Shown piece by piece: positions 57,528 to 64,000 of a stretch of DNA of 64,000 bases. The DNA is taken from assembly GCA_024516035.1 (NCBI GenBank), contig CM044959.1, positions 37,227,876 through 37,291,875 on the forward strand, read 5' to 3'. Origin of the DNA: Bactericera cockerelli. Its lineage: Eukaryota > Arthropoda > Insecta > Hemiptera > Triozidae. The position numbers and the translations under genes were made by a program. Within the stretch, counting starts at the first letter, position 1; every line of letters begins with the position of its first letter. The notes under the pieces were generated by a model. The model did not search any database, was not told the origin of the DNA, and was given only the letters and a program-made list of their open reading frames with translations.

Positions 57528-58551
57528 TCTCCCTGGACGAGATATGACGGCCGCATATTAAATGCGCTGCTTCCGTTCATATCGGCCTACTCATTCGATA
57601 ACAAGTACCTTCCTATTTGGAGTAACAATTAAACAAGGAACATTCTATGAGCTAAGGAACAGGCGAGAAATCGGATTTAGTTCATCACTTTGATCTTTAA
57701 TGACGGGTTCTACCAAAAAAAAAAAAAATCACTTTTCGCTAAATCTTCTTTGTTTACAAAACTCGGATTTACTCGTGGTCGGTTCTACGAATCTTGAAAA
57801 CACAAAACCGGGGTTTGGGAACGTTAGTTCCAAAAGGATTCGTCAAATTAGAGCTAGTGCAGTAAATCGAGGGTTTTGCACGCCAAACCGAGGTAGCGTA
57901 TTTTTTGTAATATACGCCAAAGTTAGCATGCGGTCATATCCAACATTGAAGGAAGCAAGGTCGGTCGTATAATCTAACGAGACAGAAATTTTGGCGCTTT
58001 TCTGTTTTTCTAGCTTGGTATTTATTCTCATGCTGACTATTAGCAAACAGTCTAATAGACTTTCCACCAAGCATAGAGCTCTAAAAGCTGATGTTTTCGG
58101 GACACAACCTTCACCTGTTTATGGTGTAGCCATAAATTCTTAACTTTATCCTGTTGGCCGAGTGTTATGGTGTAGCCATAAATTCATATCTTGATCCTGT
58201 TGGCCGAATGCGTATCTACATGCGCTAAAACCTGGCAAGAAGATTATTATTAACAACTCGGCCATTATTATTTCAAACCCAAATTTTTGTTACAATGGCC
58301 GTTTCCCAAACAATGCACTTTCTTCAGACTTTACAATTTTCGTGGATAACATAGCATAACTGAGAGACTCTTTACTTTTCTAAAAGCCTCTTTTTTTCTT
58401 TTCACTCTTGTCATTCGAACCCGTCATATCCCATGCGTGCAAGCCGTGCTCTACTCCACTCTGCCACTGTGACTAACTTCCTATTCTTTTCATAGCTGAG
58501 CAATAACTAAGTGAAAGAAAAGAGGTTCTACATTTTTTATGACACATACGA
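57528..58551. other. no recognised gene; short direct repeat
   Basis: The phrase 'atggtgtagccataaattc' occurs at about 58120 and 58169, with 'atcctgttggccga' following each (49-bp step). 58430-58480 is a decayed SINE B head. 57760-57970 is open for 90 codons without a recognisable product. Confidence 0.4.
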
Positions 58552-58559
58552 GACCCACA

Positions 58560-58679
58560 CAGTGGCGTAGGAAGGGAAGTTTTCAAACCCCTGCAAAGTA
58601 AATACGATGGAATATATGTAGTCTCTTCCGTCCTCAAACCCCCCCCCCACCCCGAAATGTAGGTCTAGCTACGCAACTG
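58560..58679. mobile_element. hAT-type MITE with exact 8-bp duplication
   Basis: GACCCACA at 58552-58559 and 58680-58687 flanks CAGTGGCGTAGG and the complement of CAGTTGCGTAGC. It is 120 bp and non-coding. Confidence 0.88.
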
Positions 58680-58687
58680 GACCCACA

Positions 58688-59199
58688 TACGAGTTGAATG
58701 TTGCAAGAACACACAGTATATCCTTAAAAGAGGTAACAATTAAAACAAAATGTCAATGTTAAACAAAGATTTCTATGTAATATGCAATAAGTATAACAAA
58801 ACAGAATTAGAATGCAAGTACAAGGATTCATATTATGTATAAATATCTGTTATTGAAAATCTATCCTGACAACTGAGGTTCATTGGTATAAAATTGTTAT
58901 TTATAGAAGTAGTACTTACTAACTAATAGATCTATTCTGGCTGGGGACGTTAAACAGGGGGAGGACCAGTGTCTCGCTTAAGGAATATAAACAGAGAACA
59001 GACTAGTCATTTGTCAACCCTAAAAATCCAGACTGGCTTGCAGTTTCCCCAAGGGTTTGATGGCTCATAAAGGAAAAAGTCCAAGCTCTCACAATGGTTT
59101 GATTGTTCATAACTTAATTTGGTTCAGGACGAGCCAATTAAAGTTGGTTGGAAACCATTCTTCCCCACCATCTGTAGGCATCTTGTCTACAATAACTAA
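58688..59199. other. no recognisable gene
   Basis: Around 59040-59170 there are hairpin-repeat-like phrases ('ggacgagccaattaaagttgg'). No exon is supported. Confidence 0.35.
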
Positions 59200-59310
59200 A
59201 TAGGTTATCATATTTGTCCTTAATTTTTGCCGAACATTGGCCTCAGACCACCGATGTCCAGGTTATAAGTCCACTGCCTTATCAATCAAGCTACTGAGGT
59301 CGGTTTACTC
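59200..59310 (-). repeat. SINE family A, reversed
   Basis: The complement reads 'accgacctcagtagcttgat', 'tgataaggcagtggacttat' and 'acctggacatcggtggtctg'. Confidence 0.7.
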
Positions 59311-59456
59311 TATAGCAGTGACATATGATACTAACGGACTGATAGAACTTCAGCTGTTTCACTATCTTCTTGTTTGTTAAAATTATTTCGAATCGATGAT
59401 AAATAAATATTAAAGAAAATTCAATTCGAATATATTCTTTTTTCAAATATACATAA

Positions 59457-59711
59457 CTAGCGGGCTGTCGCCCGCTTTGCGGGCCGAGGCATGGCCGTGA
59501 AAGCAAAAAATCCTTTTTTGCCAATGGCAGGTGTTGTAGTGGGAGTTTCGAAAAATCCCGTCTTATTGCACATCTAGACTATAAGACAAAGCTACCTACC
59601 AAATTTCAGCTTCCTAGGACTTACGGTTTGGGCTGTAGAGCGATGATCAGTCAGTGGTCAGTGGTCAGTGGTCAGTGGTCAGTGAGTGTCTTTGACATTT
59701 ATATATTAAGA
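59457..59711 (-). mobile_element. non-autonomous Helitron Hel-1, uninterrupted copy
   Basis: On the minus strand it begins A|TCTTAATATATAAATGTC and ends with the hairpin GCCCGCAAAGCGGGC, GACAGCCCG and CTAG|T. It is 255 bp. A short array of GTCAGTG (plus strand, about 59649-59684) adds 28 bp relative to the copy at 17792-20574. It serves as the empty-site reference for both insertions in that copy. Confidence 0.85.
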
Positions 59712-60149
59712 TAATTTATACATTTCTTCGTAATTTTATTATTTGATATTTTTTAGAATCGACCTCTAAATAAATACATTAATAAATAAATGCTATTAAA
59801 TATTCTCTTCATAAACAAATTCAAGAACTCATTGGTTTTGTTGCTATATTACACTTTCATACTACATCTAGAGCTTTTTCATACTTCTTTAATATACACA
59901 TTTCTTGAGGCATACAACATAATTTGTAGAATGCATACTAATTGAAAATTCGGAATAAAAAAATCTGTGCTATCTTAAATTAAGAATAAATACATCTGAA
60001 AATTCCAGGGGAAGAACCTACAAGTCTCCTTTTATAGATTCAATTTTTTACTGGAGATAAGAGCATAGGACCATTTCAACACAACAAATTTGGAATGGTC
60101 GGTTTGCTCCTAATCTGAGCATGAACATTATAACATGCTAAGTGCTCTA
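59712..60149. other. no recognisable feature
   Basis: AT-rich DNA without an exon or element ends. Confidence 0.4.
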
Positions 60150-60380
60150 TGGAGTCAGTCGTGTTGGAAAGTGTTTGCCCGCCATGAGCTGGTAGTTCTC
60201 AATGTGGGCATGAACTTTCCAACAATGAAAGCTCTCTAAGAAGTCATGTTGGAAAGTGTTTGCCCGCCATGAGCTGGTAGCTCTCAATGTGGGCATGAAC
60301 TTTCCACCAATGAAAGCTCTCTAAGGAGTCATGTTGGAAAGTGTTTGCCCACCTACAACTGGTAGTCGGCATGAGCATTT
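60150..60380. repeat. 85-bp tandem repeat, about 2.7 units, of a hairpin-type sequence
   Basis: TTGGAAAGTGTTTGCCC occurs at 60164, 60249 and 60334, exactly 85 apart. Each unit holds 'gcatgaactttccaccaatga' and its near-complement 'atgttggaaagtgtttgc', so each unit can fold. A single dispersed relative lies at 41518-41607. Confidence 0.85.
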
Positions 60381-62981
60381 CGACCCGGGCATATAATTTT
60401 TTGCTCTTCTCTTTAATTTGGAAAATGAGTAGGTTCTTCTCCGGGACGTTTATCTAAAACATTGGGGGACATTTCTGGTTCCTAACTTACTAAGATGACT
60501 AAGGGGAGAACATAACTTGCACTAAATTGAAAGATAATTGCACATCTAATACATGTAAGATTTGACAGGGTAAATACTTAGGAGTTTGTATACAGGGTGT
60601 GCATTATTTTGGCTTACCATTCTAACATGGAGATATATCAAAATAATGCGCCTCATTTTTCAGTAGATAAAACACTAGAGGAGAAACCGGCGTGGCACCT
60701 CGACGCGAGGGTAGAAACACTAGAATAAAAACTTGATCGTGTTGAGGCATGGCTGAGATTGGTCACAAGTCACACAGGACCTTGGCCACATTTTTTTACA
60801 AGAACTTGAGATAAACTGAACTTTCATGAGTTTATCATGAAAGTTAAATTGGATGTTCTCCTCTCATAACTGACGAATAAAAAGACAAACTAACTAATTT
60901 AAGTCTCTGTCATTCTGAACAATTCAAACAAGACATGGAGAAAAGTTCTTGTAATTTAAAGTGGACTGTACATACAAGGTGGCTCAGAATTAATTAGTTC
61001 ACCAGAATCATGTATTTTTATCCAGGCACACCCTGAATACAGTATACAAAATTTATAAATGAAAAAAGGATTTTTTATACAATGATTTGTGCGACCAAAT
61101 TCAAGACACAAAAATGTGGCTAAACTTTGATCTTTAAGTTAAAAAGAATCGCATAGAGTGACACAACTTTCGTTAACATCACAAAATGTTCGTTCGTATC
61201 AATACATACTATTATATACTGAATTCGTAATAAATACAAAATTACACAATACTTACGACACAACGAGTTATAAAACTCAAATAAATGATATAAGTAAATA
61301 AAATGGTTAAATTAAATATTCAATAATATTTCTATAGAAAAAAACGAGTTCATTTTTTATTAAACTAGAACAAATTAACGTAAAAAGGACGGAAAACAAA
61401 AGAGAAGAAATGGGTAAAACATGAAATAAGAGACGAGTTACAGGATTAAATAATAGACGAGAGATAGAACATATTATAACTATACACGAAAACAAGAAAA
61501 AGGTCAGACATCTTAGCAAGAATTTGAAGAATACTCAACAAATAGGGGGGAGTTCCTTTGAAGAATTCTCAACACATACAAGGAGTTCATAAGAAAAGGG
61601 ATTTTAATTTGCGCCATATTGTGATCGAAACAAAACATTTTTGATATGAAAAGTTTCAGAATTTTTCAATTTCTGATTGTCTAATCAAGGAATGACGAAA
61701 AACTTGAATGACAAAGGATTGTAAATTAGATAAAGTTGAGGAAAATCTTACTAGCAAATGCTAATATTGTTAAATAATATTTCGACAAGTTGAAATTTAA
61801 GAAAAAAATCCGATCGTCAGGAATACATTGCATGTTGATATTTGAGAACCTTTCTCGATCGTCAGAAAATATCGCTAGGATTGGATTATATTTGCAAGGA
61901 CAAAGAAGAAACGAAAAAGAAAACGTGAAAGTACGAAACAAATTCGATTTCTATACAGCTCTTCACATCTTCAATCCATTGAGCATACATCACAAGACCA
62001 ACACATGCTGACCAGTTGATCCGGATAAAATTAGAAAATAAAGTTCGAGTAATGCTCATTTTTAATACATGAAAATGTAAAAAAGCAAGATTGAGATTGA
62101 GAATTCGCGAAACAAAAATTGCTGGAGCTTTTTTCACTCAACAATTAATTTCATAATTTATGGGTTAAGTGCATGAACTGTGTTTTTTTCCATTCCTCAG
62201 TAAACTTTTCAAAACTCGAGCCACTATATTCTACCGGGTCTAATTAATCATTAAGATAAAAAAATCGCCAGATTAACTGTTTTGTGCTGGAGTATCAAAT
62301 ATACTTACAACAGAAGAATTCCCTGTTAGACAGAGAAGGTATGTACAACAAATATAACACAAAATGAGAGCGATAATTGTGCTCTTCACACAGAAATGTC
62401 AAGAAAGAACGCCAACCACCAGCGTGTAAAGGTGAATTATTGGAATTTGAACGTCAATTTTTTTAGCCTGACCCATTTATATTGATTTTAATGTAATTGG
62501 CTTAGTATTATGCGGTAACACAGCATTGGGCGAATGGAAAAACCGACTATAGTTAAACTTCTTTCCACAAGAGTTCAGATCATGTAGTTTGTCTTCACTT
62601 TCATAGACTGCAGTACAATAGAGGATTAGTGTTTCACACTTTTCCTGTTAGGAGCACAGAATTACATTGATTCACAGAGGTATATGGCTGCACCGATTTA
62701 AACGAGGCACATTCTTTCCACACTCTCCCTTGCAACTGTCGAATTTCATTAAAAAAATGCATTCAGAGAAATTGGATTTGAACAAAATTTGACGGTCGAA
62801 AAGAAGATTTAGAGAGTTGAGACCCTGTTTTCTGGACTGTGACCCTGTTTTCCAATAACTTATAATTATAGTTCGAATGATTTCCGGTAGAGGACGATCG
62901 CTCCATTGATTTCCACCAGAGGCAGGTGGTTCAAATGACCACCGCTAGAGGCGCCACTGAGCCAGGAAGTTGTCCAAGGGA
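60381..62981. other. no recognised exon; may include a minus-strand 3' UTR
   Basis: The right part follows the stop of the 62982-63110 exon on the minus strand and may be its 3' UTR. I could not choose a polyadenylation signal. Diverged TA-element ends (CAGGGTGTGC at 60595 and its complement at 61024) do not extend into a shared inverted repeat. 62820-62960 is somewhat GC-richer. Confidence 0.35.
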
Positions 62982-63110
62982 TCATGAGGTCGGGGGAAGT
63001 TTGATTCGGTAATCTTCGGAATCCACTTCGGCCTCCGGGCCGAGGTCGGCCGACATGGCGGAGACACTGGCCCCCCTGCCCCCTTCCTGACGCGCTTTCA
63101 GTCTCATGAT
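62982..63110 (-). CDS. terminal coding exon of an unidentified gene
   Basis: On the minus strand a T-rich tract and CAG acceptor (63113-63111) lead into 42 codons and TGA (62984-62982), in phase 0. They start IMRLKARQEGGRGASVSAMS and end VDSEDYRIKLPPTS. The exon is strikingly GC-rich in an AT-rich setting, with codon-like third positions, which argues for real coding. It is hydrophilic with no transmembrane segment and looks like a disordered cytoplasmic tail; the C-terminal PPTS is not a canonical PDZ ligand. I do not recognise the protein. Upstream exons would lie to the right, partly outside the window. Confidence 0.6.
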   Translation of the reverse strand: MMRLKARQEGGRGASVSAMSADLGPEAEVDSEDYRIKLPPTS

Positions 63111-63908
63111 CTGGGAAGAAAAAAATACATTAATTAAACAAAGAAAATTGCAGTTGAAATAGTACTTCAATCAATATTTCAACTATTAAAATTTCGACAG
63201 ACGACAGTCATTATCTTAGGTTCACTTATTTCCTGTATAAATTAAATAAAAAATCTAATAATAAAAGGAAAAAAGCACAATACTTCTGATGTCTACACAT
63301 ATAAAATAGGTACCTACAATGGAATGTAAAATATTAATGTACAGATTTCAAAATTTACAGGAAAAGGTATTGAACAGAAAGTCATGCAAACTAAAAATTA
63401 GTCAATCATAAGAAGTCCCCAGAAATTTTATGAACTGTAAATACATTGATATAAAAATTTACTAGGATCAACTTAAATATTTACATGAATTGAACTATGT
63501 CTAGCTTTAAACAAAAAGGTTAGCTACCCACACGAAAAGTTGCATAAACAATCATAAAGACTGATAGGAAGAGGGGAGGGATGAAGGAAATACAAATAAT
63601 AATTATTTTAAAAAATCCACTGAATAAATAAAAGTCTGCCACTGGATGCTTTTTGCGACTCAAGCCCATATTTGAACATAGAAAATAGAAAACAAAAAAT
63701 TCCTAATATGTTGGAATAAGAAAAGTTTTTTTGTAAAGGAATGAGAGAAAAAAATAGAACAAATTAAGATTACATAAAAAAGAAAGATACAATGAAAGTA
63801 AAAATGTACTCAACATTATAAGAAAAATGTAAACAAATCACTGCCCTCCAAATTCCTCCCTAGAAAACACAAACTGTAGTAAGGAAACGTCTTTACAGAA
63901 GCCCATTG
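63111..63908. other. presumed intron of the minus-strand gene
   Basis: AT-rich with no further exon recognised. 63268-63285 has the 'gcacaatacttctg' phrase shared with the repeat at 48623. Confidence 0.4.
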
Positions 63909-63968
63909 TTATTCAAAAGCTAGGATGTCCCAGGGGACTTCCCATTGAGGCCAGTCTGTCTGGAAATT
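63909..63968 (-). CDS. candidate alternative last exon of the same minus-strand gene
   Basis: On the minus strand a C/T-rich tract ending ATTCCAG (acceptor AG at 63970-63969) is followed by 19 codons, NFQTDWPQWEVPWDILAFE, and TAA (63911-63909), in phase 0 like the 62982-63110 exon. Tryptophan- and acid-rich tails are unusual by chance. If real, this gene has two mutually exclusive C termini, one chosen by the proximal exon with its own poly(A) site. It could equally be chance, since the segment is only 60 bases. Confidence 0.3.
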   Translation of the reverse strand, partial: NFQTDWPQWEVPWDILAFE

Positions 63969-64000
63969 CTGGAATGAAAAGAAGCGTGCATCCGTGCAAA

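Noticed and set aside
60595..61034. TA element with CAGGGTGTGC ends
   Set aside because: Only about 10 terminal bases are complementary, the arms diverge at once, and the right flank is not TA.

Overview
This is an AT-rich, intron- and repeat-dominated eukaryotic window, almost certainly from an arthropod and probably an insect. The only gene I recognise by name is failed axon connections (fax). Around it lie tRNA-derived SINEs, Tc1/mariner, hAT, piggyBac-like and Helitron elements, and a LINE fragment. There are no bacterial-style operons, CRISPR arrays or rRNA genes. I cannot name the species.

Host genes are sparse. The first coding exon of fax lies on the minus strand (40381-40668), with a plausible core promoter just upstream (about 40850-40910). 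A GC-rich terminal coding exon of an unidentified minus-strand gene lies at 62982-63110. A candidate alternative last exon is at 63909-63968. A 45-base candidate exon with strong splice sites is at 101-145 (+). The rest is intron or intergenic sequence.

Mobile elements, left to right: a 3-bp-TSD MITE (1578-1722); a Tc1-like element with 0.4-kb inverted ends and a damaged transposase (5635-7266); a perfect 248-bp-arm hairpin (12985-13528); a Helitron copy (17792-20574) invaded by a 2.3-kb TA-flanked element (17802-20115) and by a second Helitron (20217-20456); a MITE whose 3' end seeds a 64-bp tandem array that a SINE then entered (23339-24261); a hAT element with an exact 8-bp duplication and ACTTGT-rich ends (26319-28791) carrying a SINE and a Helitron; a TTAA-flanked MITE (37238-37388); a LINE 3' fragment (54128-54545); an 886-bp fold-back element (55518-56403); two small hAT-type MITEs with exact 8-bp duplications (57271-57519, 58560-58679); and a second copy of the first Helitron (59457-59711). 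Tandem arrays have periods of 45, 102, 42 and 85 bp.

The genes do not form a functional unit. The main biological story is the layering of mobile elements. Several TA-flanked elements have very long inverted arms, and several insertions can be dated relative to each other because empty-site copies lie in the same window. All boundaries were read by eye, so identities are approximate.
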